From positions 1 through 64,000 of the forward strand of contig NZ_JAFBEX010000004.1 of NCBI RefSeq assembly GCF_016908975.1: a stretch of DNA of 64,000 nt. Direction: 5' to 3'. The notes below the pieces were generated by a model. That model had not been told where the DNA came from. It saw nothing but the letters and a program-made list of their open reading frames with translations, and did not search any database. The position numbers and the translations under genes were made by a program. The first letter of the stretch is position 1, and the number at the start of each line of letters is the position of its first letter. Shown in pieces: positions 32,700 to 42,569 of the stretch. The DNA comes from Neobacillus cucumis (lineage in GTDB: Bacteria; Bacillota; Bacilli; Bacillales; Cytobacillaceae).

Positions 32700-33010
32700 A
32701 ATTTAAATATCATTATAATTTAAGAAAGATGACTTTTTCAAAGGTCGTATTTATATATAATTATTTTAAAATCAAATCTAAAACTATACATAACTATGGA
32801 TCAAAGATAGAATCAAAACAATCCACAATCTTGTTTCCCCTTTTAATAGGTAATCTGCAAAGGGCAGGTTTTACACTCTTTTGCGCTGTTTATAGATTGG
32901 GACATAGTCATAAGCAGCTTCCATAACACCGTAACTAATAGGTATTAAAGCAAGCCTTCTAATAATCCCCTTAAGGAGAGCACTAGGCAGCTTTTCATAA
33001 TTAGCCTAGT
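32700..33010. other. intergenic stretch without a convincing gene
   Basis: Short frames are present on both strands but none has a ribosome site or recognisable motif. A minus-strand stretch at about 32880-32960 reads ISYGVMEAAYDYVPIYKQ, faintly like a transposase fragment. I cannot support a call. Confidence 0.3.
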
Positions 33011-33210
33011 AGATGACTCCGGAATTGTGCCGGAGTCATTTTATTTCCCCCCCATGATAACGATCATTGTTATATTCCTCATTATAATTACCTATCAATC
33101 CCTGAAATGCTTCAAAACTATATCATTCTTTATAGTTAACTTCATCTTTTAAATGACCAAAGAATGATTTCATTGATACGTTGTCCCAACAGTAGTCCAC
33201 CCCTTAATGA
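33011..33210 (-). pseudogene. IS3-family transposase (OrfB) C-terminal remnant
   Basis: Minus-strand reading gives GVDYCWDNVSMKSFFGHLKD then EVNYKE, a stop, YSFEAFQGL, EEYNNDRYHGG and, after a frame change, KMTPAQFRSH. This is the end of an IS3/IS150 integrase: the WDN..ESFFGHLKDE box and the terminal MTPxQFR motif. Stops and a frameshift make it dead. The hairpin at 33014-33036 is part of the element end. Confidence 0.75.
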
Positions 33211-33219
33211 TTCCCACAT

Positions 33220-33369
33220 ATTTACAACTGTAATATCTACTATCATCTTTAATGTTTCATTTTATAGTATTTCAACAGCTAGGATATCAATCCAATCGTC
33301 AGCATCAACAAACATTATAGGGACGTAGTTTATAGGAGCCTCTTTTAAATTTTTATTTAAACACGACGC
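33220..33369 (-). pseudogene. GT2 glycosyltransferase fragment
   Basis: Minus-strand reading gives NLKEAPINYVPIMFVDADDW then IDILAVEIL, a stop and NETLKMIVDITVV. This matches the GT2 segment around the metal-binding VDADDWID. Only about 50 codons remain, with an internal stop, abutting the IS3 remnant. It is probably a relic of an older exopolysaccharide gene. Confidence 0.7.
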
Positions 33370-33457
33370 TTTAATACACTATTGTACAATCAAACACTAA
33401 AAAAAAAGAATATTATATTAAAAATTATTTGAAAAATAATTAATTGGAGGTCAAGTG

Positions 33458-35893
33458 ATGACTATTAACAGCGCTAATGTTTATATAATAGATTTATCCA
33501 CCTGGGGGATAACACAGGGGATTCCGTCTAAACCATATACAAAAGACCATTATACTTTGGCTAATAATAATATTTCTGGTATAAATAATGCATTGTCATG
33601 GGCTTATCAAAATGGATATGATTATGTGGTTTTACCAAAAGGAAGTTATGCAATTTGTTATCCGAATCCGATTAAAACGCAACCTAACATGACAATAGAT
33701 TTTAACTTTTCCACATTAAAGGTCATTTACGATTCTGACAACCGTTCTCCATTTGATAAATCAGGGAACCCAGTTTATAAATTTGGAGGTGACAGCATTC
33801 TATGTACAACTTCACAAACTCATATTATTAATCTGATTTTAATAGGGGACCGAATCGATAGAAGTTGGTTAAATTCATCTGAAAGATCGATGGAGTCTAC
33901 CAATGGGGTTAAGTTTGGAGCTGGAGCACATTATTCGACCATTAGAAACTGTAATATTTCTTATTATATGGGGGATGCAATAGCACTTTACTATAGCCCA
34001 TATGCAGGTGTCGGGAGTATCGGTTCAATGGAATTTGGTAGTTTGAGTAACACCACTGGAGCTACTATAACAGGAGTTACTTCTAACTCTGTGCGAAGTG
34101 TTAACTATATTTCTATTCCGTCAGGGCTTAAAGAATTTTCAATGATTGGTCTCGGGTATGCCCCTGCTACTTCTATTCCATCTGGCACTTACAATATATA
34201 TTTTTATAGAAGCGATAACACGCTTATTATGGCTAAAACGAATGCACGAACAAGGGATATTGTCCAAGTTCCTACAAATGCAACAAAGTTAAAACTATCT
34301 TGGGAAGGTAATGGTACAGTCGATGATGGTACTTTGCCGAATAATCCTCCATATTGGGCAATATTAATACAAAATGGAGTTGCTGATCATGTTATGGTAG
34401 AATACAACGAAATCCATCGCTGTCATCGAGGCGGTTTATTTCTTGGAACTAACAATGCCTTAATAAGAAAGAATTATTTCCATGATACTGGCGCTCCTGA
34501 TGGGATGGACATTGACGGATTGCCACAATTCCCAGACTTTACCCGTTATGCAATTAACACAGAAGATAATGTTGGGCAAAACTGCCATATTGTTGATAAT
34601 ACTTTTGATAACTGTAGGATTGCAATAGCCCTTCGTGGGGAATACAACGAAGTTTCGTCAAATGAATTTCGAAACTGCCCGATTGCAATACAGTTATATT
34701 ACCAACGTCATATTACTGTAACGAAAAACTACTTTTATTACGGTAACTTCCAGTGTTTTAATTACTATAATTTTGACAGAGATTGGATTATTACAGAAAA
34801 TATTTTCAATGCTTCGAAAATGACTTTCGCCGGTTCCGGAACAATTACAACCATTAGTAATAACCGTTTCCATTCAGGGTCTTTTGTTAGCAATAGTGTT
34901 GCCTCGTTGAGTTTTAAAAATAATACATTCGACAATTCACATTATACCGTAACAGAAACCCAAACTCTTATTGACGGTTGCTCTTTTGTTAATGGCGGTT
35001 ATATTGAAATGTATAGCTTAGTAAACCCTTTTGATAAGATCATACGATGCAATTTTAATAATGGGAGTTATATAAGGATGCAAAATAGCCCCCAAGTTAT
35101 TATAAGAGATTCAGTATTCAATGATGGGTATGTTTATTATAGTAGTCCATCTGGCACATATACGCTTATTAACTGCACAATTAACAACACTTCTAGACCT
35201 TTAATCACTAATCCCAAACCTGCCGGTTATACAACAACCAACATTTTGCAACTTAAAAATTGCAACATATCCTTAGGTATTGCACCATCAAGCTGGCAAT
35301 CATCTCATAATTACTATATAGGAGATACTGTAATTCCTACTAAACCCAATGGTTACTATTATCAATGTTTTGCACCTGGCAAGTCGGGAACAAGTGAACC
35401 AAATTGGAGTACAACAACAGGATCAGTAACCGTTGACGGAACTGTCCAATGGAATGTGTATCCTATTGCAAAAGTACCTCTTATTTATGCTTTTTATTGG
35501 GGAGAATTAGACATTGATAATTCCACAATAAACTTTAATTTAGTAACCAATTATTCAAGCGTTCTAGCTGATTTTTATGGGAGTATTAAAAATGCATTAA
35601 AAATAAGGAATTCAACAATAAGTGCATCACCTGCACAAGCTTCTTATTCGGTTAGTTCTCCTATCCTTGTATTAGTTGATAATAAATTCACTAATTTTTC
35701 TTTAACCAATCAGCCTGCCAATGTAATAACATATGATAGTTCTGAACCATATATTAGAATGCCGATAACAGGTAATTCTGCACCAAGTGCAATCCCACAA
35801 TATATAGGACAAGTGTATATTGATACTTCCGCAAAAAAAATATACCAAGCTGCGGGTAAGTCTGCACTATCAGATTGGATTGCTCTTAATTAA
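33458..35893 (+). CDS. right-handed beta-helix protein, phage tailspike-like (811 aa)
   Basis: This large protein has many Asn-rich parallel beta-helix turns (NALIRKNYFHDTG, NCHIVDNTFDNCR, NEVSSNEFRNCP), as in pectate-lyase-like and tailspike folds. The N-terminal NALSWAYQNGYDYVVLPKG resembles the head of prophage spike proteins. Residues about 605-665 (YYIGDTVIPTKPNGYYYQC then WSTTTGSVTVDGTVQW) look like a carbohydrate-binding module. The last 40 residues (YIGQVYIDTSAKKIYQAAG) resemble a fibre-tip domain. No signal peptide is seen. GGAGG lies seven bases before the ATG at 33458. It is the only plus-strand gene beside the eps locus and may degrade or bind exopolysaccharide; that role is inference. 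Confidence 0.7.
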   Translation: MTINSANVYIIDLSTWGITQGIPSKPYTKDHYTLANNNISGINNALSWAYQNGYDYVVLPKGSYAICYPNPIKTQPNMTIDFNFSTLKVIYDSDNRSPFDKSGNPVYKFGGDSILCTTSQTHIINLILIGDRIDRSWLNSSERSMESTNGVKFGAGAHYSTIRNCNISYYMGDAIALYYSPYAGVGSIGSMEFGSLSNTTGATITGVTSNSVRSVNYISIPSGLKEFSMIGLGYAPATSIPSGTYNIYFYRSDNTLIMAKTNARTRDIVQVPTNATKLKLSWEGNGTVDDGTLPNNPPYWAILIQNGVADHVMVEYNEIHRCHRGGLFLGTNNALIRKNYFHDTGAPDGMDIDGLPQFPDFTRYAINTEDNVGQNCHIVDNTFDNCRIAIALRGEYNEVSSNEFRNCPIAIQLYYQRHITVTKNYFYYGNFQCFNYYNFDRDWIITENIFNASKMTFAGSGTITTISNNRFHSGSFVSNSVASLSFKNNTFDNSHYTVTETQTLIDGCSFVNGGYIEMYSLVNPFDKIIRCNFNNGSYIRMQNSPQVIIRDSVFNDGYVYYSSPSGTYTLINCTINNTSRPLITNPKPAGYTTTNILQLKNCNISLGIAPSSWQSSHNYYIGDTVIPTKPNGYYYQCFAPGKSGTSEPNWSTTTGSVTVDGTVQWNVYPIAKVPLIYAFYWGELDIDNSTINFNLVTNYSSVLADFYGSIKNALKIRNSTISASPAQASYSVSSPILVLVDNKFTNFSLTNQPANVITYDSSEPYIRMPITGNSAPSAIPQYIGQVYIDTSAKKIYQAAGKSALSDWIALN

Positions 35894-35911
35894 CTGTTAA
35901 TAAAGCCTTAG

Positions 35912-35932
35912 GCCCTTCTCGTTTGAGAGGGC
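35912..35932 (+). terminator. terminator after the beta-helix gene
   Basis: GCCCTTCTC (35912-35920) pairs with GAGAGGGC (35925-35932) around a GTTT loop. The T tail is weak (TTAATTCT). Confidence 0.6.
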
Positions 35933-35934
35933 TT

Positions 35935-36604
35935 AATTCTATATGTTATTGAAAGCCAAATTTGGGCTTGTTTTGACGATTATTACCATGAGCATAAGTA
36001 TAATTATGCTCCTATGTTGTCCTTAACAGGAAATGAGTAATAACAGTATGCATTTCAGTTCCCTTTTCACCAGATTCGGGAATCTATGCTTCTCATCCAA
36101 CGATCAAAATTACTTCTTGTACAGTCATACCATTTTGAAGTTAATTAAATTGATCAAAATAAATTTCTACTCCAGATCCTCCACATATTCCAAACTTGGA
36201 TTTGCTTATAAATTATCCACCTAGGACATCATGTTTACGCTCGACATAAACCCATCTGTTTCGAGTTTGTGGTGCTGATTTTAAAGGCAGATTTACAATT
36301 TATGATGCAACCAACAGTCCAAACCTCTTAATTTATGGTGAGCCTGGCAGCGGTAAAAGCTCTATACAAACCAAAACAGATAAGTTTTATTTAGCTGATT
36401 TCAAAATATTCGAGTTGAACCTATGAAGGGGTAGAATTAAAGAGGGTATCAAAGTAATCTTTTTTACACGTTATCAGCCAAGTTCCATCCACCATAATAA
36501 ACTTTACTAATAACAGAGATAAAATAAAAATAACCACTTTGTAAAAAAAGATAAATTTACTGCTTTATAGCCAAGAAGGGTTCAAAGTTTGACCAAACAT
36601 TCCT
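35935..36604. other. degenerate intergenic region between beta-helix gene and eps locus
   Basis: No intact gene. It contains the P-loop fragment at 36262-36426. A minus-strand scrap near 35960-36010 reads NYTYAHGNNRQNKPKFGF and could be transposase debris. The remainder shows nothing I can assign. Confidence 0.4.
36262..36426 (+). pseudogene. FtsK-like P-loop ATPase fragment
   Basis: The frame reads GADFKGRFTIYDATNSPN then LLIYGEPGSGKSS, the segment around the Walker A motif of FtsK/SpoIIIE-type or conjugative DNA translocases. It has no start or ribosome site and ends in a stop after 54 codons. It is a relic of an integrated mobile element. Confidence 0.5.
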
Positions 36605-37696
36605 CTATTCCCTATACAATATTAAATTATCATCTGAATTGGTATGCTGGTGTACTTTCTTTTTATCTATAATTTTTAATATCGGCATATAAACCAAATT
36701 GATTATATATGATGTAATTAAACATAGTATTATTAACCAACAAAAAATAAAGATTGGGTACTTTGGTGCAAAGGTCAACTTAGGAAATATTGTCATGTAA
36801 AAGAACATATGTGTTAACCAAAGGTTAGTTGAATGGTTACCAATAAAGCCAAAGAGTCTTAGAAGCCATGTACTCTTATTCATTAAGTTAAAAATGCAAA
36901 TAAATAAAATTCCTGTAATTGGTGCAATAATCATAGATTCATAAAATGAGTGTATAGTGATTAAAAGAAGTATCGCTAAAATAGAAACTAAATTTTTAAA
37001 TGCCAGCTGGCCTAATTTCTTTTGAATCTTGGAATATATATTAACTTTTGCAAAAATGGCCCCTACAATGAATGGCAATTGTGAGGTACCTACCAATACG
37101 ATTGCATTTACTACCATATTCAAGGGAGTGCTACCCCCGAAATCCATAACATGTTTAATCCGTTGTACATAAGCTACCAGATAAAAAAAACCAGAAACTA
37201 ACAATAAAGTTATTAAACTATATTTTTTAAAAAATTTAAAAATATACGGTGCTAGAAGTACGAGAATGATATAAGTTTGTACAAACCACCATGCACCATT
37301 ATATGAATTTGATATAACAAAAAAATTAAGAAGGAATTGAACTGGATTCCCCGGTAAAATATCTGATTTACCAGCTAGTGTACCTATAAGAACAAATAAA
37401 ATTAATACAATCCAATAGTTAATTAAAAATTTGAATATTCTTTTAATGTTTTTTCTAAAGATTGACCCTTTTTCCTTATTTAAACTTACATATAATCCAT
37501 ATCCACTTGCGAAGCAAAACATAGGTACACATGCATCACCAAATAATCCAATATAGTAAACTAATGGGACCCCATTGACAATTGGAAACGTTTCATACAA
37601 ACCGTTTACTTCTTTCCTGCAAAAAAGATGAAGGAGCAGCATAAATAAAATAGCTACTCCCTTTGTTATTTTCATATCTTGTTTTGTTAATTCCAT
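36605..37696 (-). CDS. membrane acyltransferase (acyltransferase 3 family)
   Basis: This 363-aa protein has about ten membrane segments and the acyltransferase 3 layout (GVAILFMLLLHLFCR near the N-terminus, PMFCFASGYGLY). Such enzymes O-acetylate or succinylate extracellular polysaccharides, using cytoplasmic acyl-CoA. AGGGG lies nine bases before the ATG. It is the last gene of the eps locus on this strand, so decoration of the exopolysaccharide is the likely role. Confidence 0.85.
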   Translation of the reverse strand: MELTKQDMKITKGVAILFMLLLHLFCRKEVNGLYETFPIVNGVPLVYYIGLFGDACVPMFCFASGYGLYVSLNKEKGSIFRKNIKRIFKFLINYWIVLILFVLIGTLAGKSDILPGNPVQFLLNFFVISNSYNGAWWFVQTYIILVLLAPYIFKFFKKYSLITLLLVSGFFYLVAYVQRIKHVMDFGGSTPLNMVVNAIVLVGTSQLPFIVGAIFAKVNIYSKIQKKLGQLAFKNLVSILAILLLITIHSFYESMIIAPITGILFICIFNLMNKSTWLLRLFGFIGNHSTNLWLTHMFFYMTIFPKLTFAPKYPIFIFCWLIILCLITSYIINLVYMPILKIIDKKKVHQHTNSDDNLILYRE

Positions 37697-37733
37697 ATTT
37701 CAATTCCCCTTAGACCATTCTTAAGTATCCTGA

Positions 37734-38750
37734 TTATGTTGAAAGGCTTGCAGTAATCTGATGGTTTCTCTGCTGAGTACCATTGTTGGAGTAATGACTT
37801 ACTTCTACAATATATTTGGGACGCCCTTTTACTTCGTTAAATATCTTACCGATATATTCCCCCACCAAGCCAATACCCATTAACTGGAAACCACCTATAA
37901 ACCAAATAGATAACATAATAGATGTCCAACCAGAGAGTGTATTACCTATAAACTTTTGAATTACAGCATAAACACTAGTTAAGATACTCAAGAAAAAAAA
38001 TAAGAATCCTATTAATGTTATTATACGAATGGGAGCTATACTAAAAGATGTTATTCCATCAAATGCAAATTTAATCATTTTTTTCAATGGATATTTAGAC
38101 TCCCCAGCAAACCTTTCATTTCTAACATAATATACATTTATAGACTTAAAACCTATTAATGGTATAATACCTCTAAGAAATAAATTACTTTCCCTAAATT
38201 CGGATAAATGATTCAGAACCCGCTTACTGAGAAGACGGTAATCCGCGTGATTATATACAATGTTTACACCCATTTTTGCCATCAGTTTATAAAAAGCCTG
38301 TGCAGTATTCCTCTTAAAAAATGTATCAGTCTTTCGTTCCTCTCTTACACCGTAAACAATTTCATATCCTTCATAATACTTTTCCATAAACTTTTCAATA
38401 GCATTTACATCATCTTGAAGATCTGCATCAATTGAAATAACACAATCGGCATTTTCCTTTGCTATTAGTAATCCTGCTAATAATGCATTTTGATGCCCAA
38501 CATTCCGAGCCAATTTTACTCCCTTTACAAAACTGTTATTCCGATTTAGCTCTTCTATTATATTCCATGTATTATCTTTACTTCCATCATCAACAAACAT
38601 CATAGTGCTTTCTTTAGAAACAACATTATTATATATTAATTTATCCAAAATTTCGGTAAGTCTTCTAGTTGTTTCATGCAATACTGCTTCCTCATTGAAG
38701 CAAGGAACAACAATTGTTAAAACTGGTGAGTTACCATTAAAAAAGTACAA
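37734..38750 (-). CDS. GT2 glycosyltransferase, GtrB/dolichol-phosphate type
   Basis: This 338-aa protein has an N-terminal GT-A domain with VPCFNEEAVLHETTRR, FVDDGSKDNTW and the metal-binding DADLQDD. Two membrane helices follow (about 235-300). GtrB-like enzymes load a sugar on undecaprenyl phosphate for later transfer outside the cell. The start is TTG at 38750, eight bases after AAGGAG. It sits between an acyltransferase and a polytopic membrane protein, suggesting a side-branch decoration module. Confidence 0.88.
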   Translation of the reverse strand: MYFFNGNSPVLTIVVPCFNEEAVLHETTRRLTEILDKLIYNNVVSKESTMMFVDDGSKDNTWNIIEELNRNNSFVKGVKLARNVGHQNALLAGLLIAKENADCVISIDADLQDDVNAIEKFMEKYYEGYEIVYGVREERKTDTFFKRNTAQAFYKLMAKMGVNIVYNHADYRLLSKRVLNHLSEFRESNLFLRGIIPLIGFKSINVYYVRNERFAGESKYPLKKMIKFAFDGITSFSIAPIRIITLIGFLFFFLSILTSVYAVIQKFIGNTLSGWTSIMLSIWFIGGFQLMGIGLVGEYIGKIFNEVKGRPKYIVEVSHYSNNGTQQRNHQITASLST

Positions 38751-38860
38751 TATATATTCTCCTTTCCTTTGAAATTAGTTCAATTTATATTGAATAAAAA
38801 AGTGCTGCATAATTATTCGAGACTTTTAGCTGACAGCGAGAAATTTTATGAAAACAAACC

Positions 38861-40009
38861 CTAATTTAATACCTTGGGTTGAACTAATTTATCAATGACA
38901 AAATTATCACAAAGAATACGAAGACTAAGTGCTATTATTATTAAATATTCTGTAATGAAATATCTATCCACTTCTTTACTAGGAAATAATAAAAAGTAAA
39001 AGATCATAACCCCAGTGGAAATCATTATTAAATGCTTATATACATTGGTTTGATTAAGATTGGGTACTATTAAACCTGTTAAACCTAATACTATAAAATA
39101 TAATAGATGAGTGCTTAATACACTTATTCCATTTGTAAATAATACATCCACATATTCTTTAACGGTTATATGGACATTTGTATCTGCAGGGTATTGAATG
39201 AAGTGTAAAAAAGCTATAGTAAATAAAGTCTTCCAGCCATAAGATTGTTCAATATGGCCAATTGAGAAATAAAAGATTATTGATAAAAGTAATAAAACAC
39301 TAGCTTGGTAAAGTTTAAATCTGTATTCTTTTGGTGAGAGTAACCCAAAATACACTAATAAAATCCCACATATAATTAAGTTATCTGGCCTAATTGCAAT
39401 TGAGAATACTAAAAAAGTTCCGGCCAAGAACTTTATTTTTTTATTTAAGATTAAAAATATAGAAAGTAATATTATAAAAGCAGATAGAGTATCTGGAGTA
39501 TTTCTACCAGCCATTAAGATTAATGGCTGACATATCATTAAAAGAGAGAGTATCACCATACCAAGATATCCAGATCTTAGTCTATTAATAAACAAAAATA
39601 GTAGGACTGAAATACCAATATAAGAAAGCATTGAAATTAAGTTTATTGCACTTACTATCCCTAATCCTAGTTTATGTATTAAATAAATTAAGAATATATA
39701 TAATGGCTTAACCGTATAGAAGTTTAATTGCTGATTAAATGAAACAGAATCAGTTAACATTGTATGCCCAAAGTCCCCTGAGGTGAGTTCCTTATAAACA
39801 TCATCTGGTAATGCATCCCTCACAATTTTATAGGTTTGATCGTGTATTATTTCCTTATTACTTTGCTCCAGAGAAATTGTGGAAGCAATGTATGGAATTA
39901 GATCATAACTATAGTACGGTTTAATAAAATTATAAATAGCCAAACAAACTACTATTACGAAATACACCAATATTGCAAATTTATTAAAATATCTTTGAAC
40001 TTTTACCAT
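38861..40009 (-). CDS. polytopic membrane protein of the EPS locus
   Basis: This 382-aa protein has roughly ten membrane segments and a long extracytoplasmic loop after the first (residues about 30-90). I do not recognise conserved residues that place it in a family. GT-C-like glycosyltransferases with this topology often pair with GtrB-like enzymes, and one is encoded just downstream, so a sugar-transfer role outside the membrane is plausible. The frame extends to 40045, but AGGAGG six bases before the ATG at 40009 decides the start. A terminator precedes it, so it should have its own promoter. Confidence 0.7.
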   Translation of the reverse strand: MVKVQRYFNKFAILVYFVIVVCLAIYNFIKPYYSYDLIPYIASTISLEQSNKEIIHDQTYKIVRDALPDDVYKELTSGDFGHTMLTDSVSFNQQLNFYTVKPLYIFLIYLIHKLGLGIVSAINLISMLSYIGISVLLFLFINRLRSGYLGMVILSLLMICQPLILMAGRNTPDTLSAFIILLSIFLILNKKIKFLAGTFLVFSIAIRPDNLIICGILLVYFGLLSPKEYRFKLYQASVLLLLSIIFYFSIGHIEQSYGWKTLFTIAFLHFIQYPADTNVHITVKEYVDVLFTNGISVLSTHLLYFIVLGLTGLIVPNLNQTNVYKHLIMISTGVMIFYFLLFPSKEVDRYFITEYLIIIALSLRILCDNFVIDKLVQPKVLN

Positions 40010-40070
40010 TTTTCTCCTCCTAACCAACTTTCCCCTGCAATGCATAATAATAATAAAAAATTACTTATAA

Positions 40071-40101
40071 AAAAAGCATCCTCATAATTGGGATGCTTTT
40101 T
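40071..40101 (-). terminator. terminator after the flippase gene
   Basis: AAAAAGCATCC (40071-40081) pairs with GGATGCTTTTT (40091-40101). T/A runs on both sides make it bidirectional. It ends the main eps transcript after the flippase gene. Confidence 0.85.
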
Positions 40102-40104
40102 TTC

Positions 40105-41661
40105 TTATAAATCATATTCATATTTCGTTTTCTTAAACTTCATCTTCACTCTCGTTAAAGTAAGGTTTACCAATCCATTAAAATATTTAAATTCATTTGT
40201 TTTATATAAAATTAAAACAAATAAAATATTAGGAATGATTAAACAGATTATACCTCTAATAACCAAAGAAATAAACTTAGTTCCGACATCCAAGTAATCA
40301 CAAATACTTGTTGTGACAAAGCACGCAAAAATTGTTAGACCTAAATAGAACAAATATTTAATAAAATAAGTAAGTACAGGCTCTTTAAATAAATGCTTAT
40401 AAACAATATATGGTTGTGTCCATAATACTGTAGCAATGGTACTAATTGTTGTTCCCATAATAATACCAGCAATTCCGTAATATTTTACTAAAATTATAGA
40501 TGAAATTAAATTAATCCCCCCCTCAATAAGAGGAGCGTATTTATCTTGAACAAATAACCCAGCTTTATTTTTGTATGTTGAAATAGCTGTCCTCATTCCA
40601 TCTAAATAAAAATTCACCAAAATAAAAATTAAAGTTAAATGATTTAAAAGGTATTGTTTTCCTAGCCACCAGCTAATAAATGGCTCTAATAAATTATATA
40701 AGAAGACAACGCATAATGCATAAAGCCAAAAATTGACCAAATAGGAGACCTTAAAAACCGAATAATTTTTTTCTTTGCTTTCTGTTGCGATTAAATTTCC
40801 TACGCTGTCCCCTATTCCGCCTAGTATTGGTTTAACTAAAGCAGAAACCTGTTGGGTTATCATTGTATAATTCGAATAAATTCCCACCGTAGCAACATTA
40901 ACAAAAGTTGAAATTAAGATATTATCTGTTCCGAAAACTAAATAACCACCTATATTATGCAAGAACATCGCTTTAACATTTATTACCAATCTGTCTATTG
41001 TTTCTTTATCGGCACTATATTTTACTTTTGTTTTTATATAAGGATATCGTTTATTTACTATTCTACCGTTGATAATATTCTGTAGAGCAAAAAACAAAAG
41101 TTCAACTACTAAGTATAATATATAGTTTTGAGTTAATAATAATAGAATTATTCGAGCTATCATTGTTATAATTTGAATAATTAAATTTGTACGAGCTAAC
41201 ATATAGCCTCTTTGATCAGCATTTATAAGAGACCATTTGTGGGCATTTAAATATGAAATCATATTCTTTGCAACAAATAAAATGTAAATGATTGAAAGAT
41301 ATGAAACAGGGCTACTGTCCTTCATTAAATTTCCCAAGAAAGGATATAAGACAATACTAATTATTAATATTAATATAGCTAAAATCCCATATGCCTTTTT
41401 ATATAACTGAACAAGAGCAATTATTTTGTTTCGATCATTCTCTGCCAGTGGCTTATACAAGTTATAAACAATACTTATACCTATACCACCTTCAACTAAT
41501 GCCATAATAGATAAGACATTAGTTAATAATCCATTAACTCCCAGATAATTTGCTCCAAGACTATCCAAAAAAACTTTTCTTGAGAGAAACCCTAACAAAA
41601 CAATTACAACCTGTGAAAAAATACTTATAGTTATGTTTTTTAGCGAATGTTCAGTTCTCAT
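40105..41661 (-). CDS. oligosaccharide flippase (Wzx/MVF-like)
   Basis: This 518-aa protein has 12-14 membrane segments. SQVVIVLLGFLSRKVFLDSL and GANYLGVNGLL near the N-terminus are typical of polysaccharide biosynthesis flippases. It should move undecaprenyl-linked repeat units across the membrane for polymerisation by the EpsG-like protein. AAGAAGG precedes the ATG. A large degenerate gap (41662-42569) separates it from the upstream glycosyltransferase gene. Confidence 0.88.
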   Translation of the reverse strand: MRTEHSLKNITISIFSQVVIVLLGFLSRKVFLDSLGANYLGVNGLLTNVLSIMALVEGGIGISIVYNLYKPLAENDRNKIIALVQLYKKAYGILAILILIISIVLYPFLGNLMKDSSPVSYLSIIYILFVAKNMISYLNAHKWSLINADQRGYMLARTNLIIQIITMIARIILLLLTQNYILYLVVELLFFALQNIINGRIVNKRYPYIKTKVKYSADKETIDRLVINVKAMFLHNIGGYLVFGTDNILISTFVNVATVGIYSNYTMITQQVSALVKPILGGIGDSVGNLIATESKEKNYSVFKVSYLVNFWLYALCVVFLYNLLEPFISWWLGKQYLLNHLTLIFILVNFYLDGMRTAISTYKNKAGLFVQDKYAPLIEGGINLISSIILVKYYGIAGIIMGTTISTIATVLWTQPYIVYKHLFKEPVLTYFIKYLFYLGLTIFACFVTTSICDYLDVGTKFISLVIRGIICLIIPNILFVLILYKTNEFKYFNGLVNLTLTRVKMKFKKTKYEYDL

Positions 41662-41756
41662 TTTTTATTCCTTCTTAATTGTTTTTGGTTATCAATTAGG
41701 AACTTTAATTATCCTATCATAGAAACTATTTGCTCCTTATATTTCATATCCACGAT

Positions 41757-42485
41757 TTAGCTCACATTTGCTCCACCAGGAACTTCTCCTATGTATTTAT
41801 TCTTCACGGGAGATTTTTCAGTAGCTTTTGTAAGAACCACTCGCCTATTTCAATATGCCAAATATCAATTGCTTGATAGCCGCATTTCGATAAATCAAAT
41901 GCTAAAATAGTGACTGTTGGACCAAGTGCAATTAAAATTAGTTTATTTTGATTGAATCTTTTACCCTATTTAATATTTCCCAATATTTCGTATATACGTT
42001 AGTAGCAGGACTTAGTACTCTTTTAATGGAACGAGCATTATCAAATAAGTATTTCCTATTCCAAACCTACTTTTTCACCTTCGACCATAACTCCTCCCTA
42101 TCGTTCCATATTTTTATAAAACGTACCTCAGCTTTACTTTTATCCTTATGGTCTATATAAAGTCGAGTAACTTGAGTTCATAGTATTCTTTTTTTTATTT
42201 ATGATTTTGTATATCTTACCTCGATTTAAATTTAGATATTTGATCCAGTAATTTTTTGAGTTTTCATTACACCAATTAAGACTTTTAAATACATTGGAAA
42301 TACATACTATATGTTCTTTTGATTCGCTAAAAATAGATGTCCTTTAATCTTGACCTAAATACAGGGGTTAATTCCTGAAATAATAAACTCTGCCCATTCA
42401 TTAATGCAAATTCCCCATCACCATATCCCATTTAGTAAATAATCAATAGTATCATCCGTAGAATGCACCATAGGCGGTTTAACAG
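41757..42485 (-). pseudogene. decayed GT-D (DUF1792) glycosyltransferase
   Basis: Minus-strand frames give, in order, TDDTIDYLL, GDGEFALMNGQSLLFQEL, SLNWCNENSKNYWIKYLN, LYIDHKDKSKAEVRF, a stop, KYLFDNARSIKRVLSP, LILIALGPTATILAFDLSK, CGYQAIDIGHIEI and KNKYIGEVPGGANVS. These are successive blocks of a GT-D family enzyme, nearly full length. At least two frameshifts and several stops break it. It fills most of the 900-bp gap between the flippase and GT2 genes. Confidence 0.8.
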
Positions 42486-42569
42486 TTTTACTTAAGTTTT
42501 AATTATTTAATACTAAGACATTCTCTTGAAGCTTTAATATTTTATAATAAATTTTCAAGAAGAAGTTTT

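Noticed and set aside
33014..33036. Stand-alone terminator/attenuator
   Set aside because: The GACTCCGG/CCGGAGTC hairpin lies within the end of the IS3 transposase remnant and follows no intact gene.
36033..36224. 63-codon plus-strand frame
   Set aside because: No ribosome site or motif, in a degenerate region.
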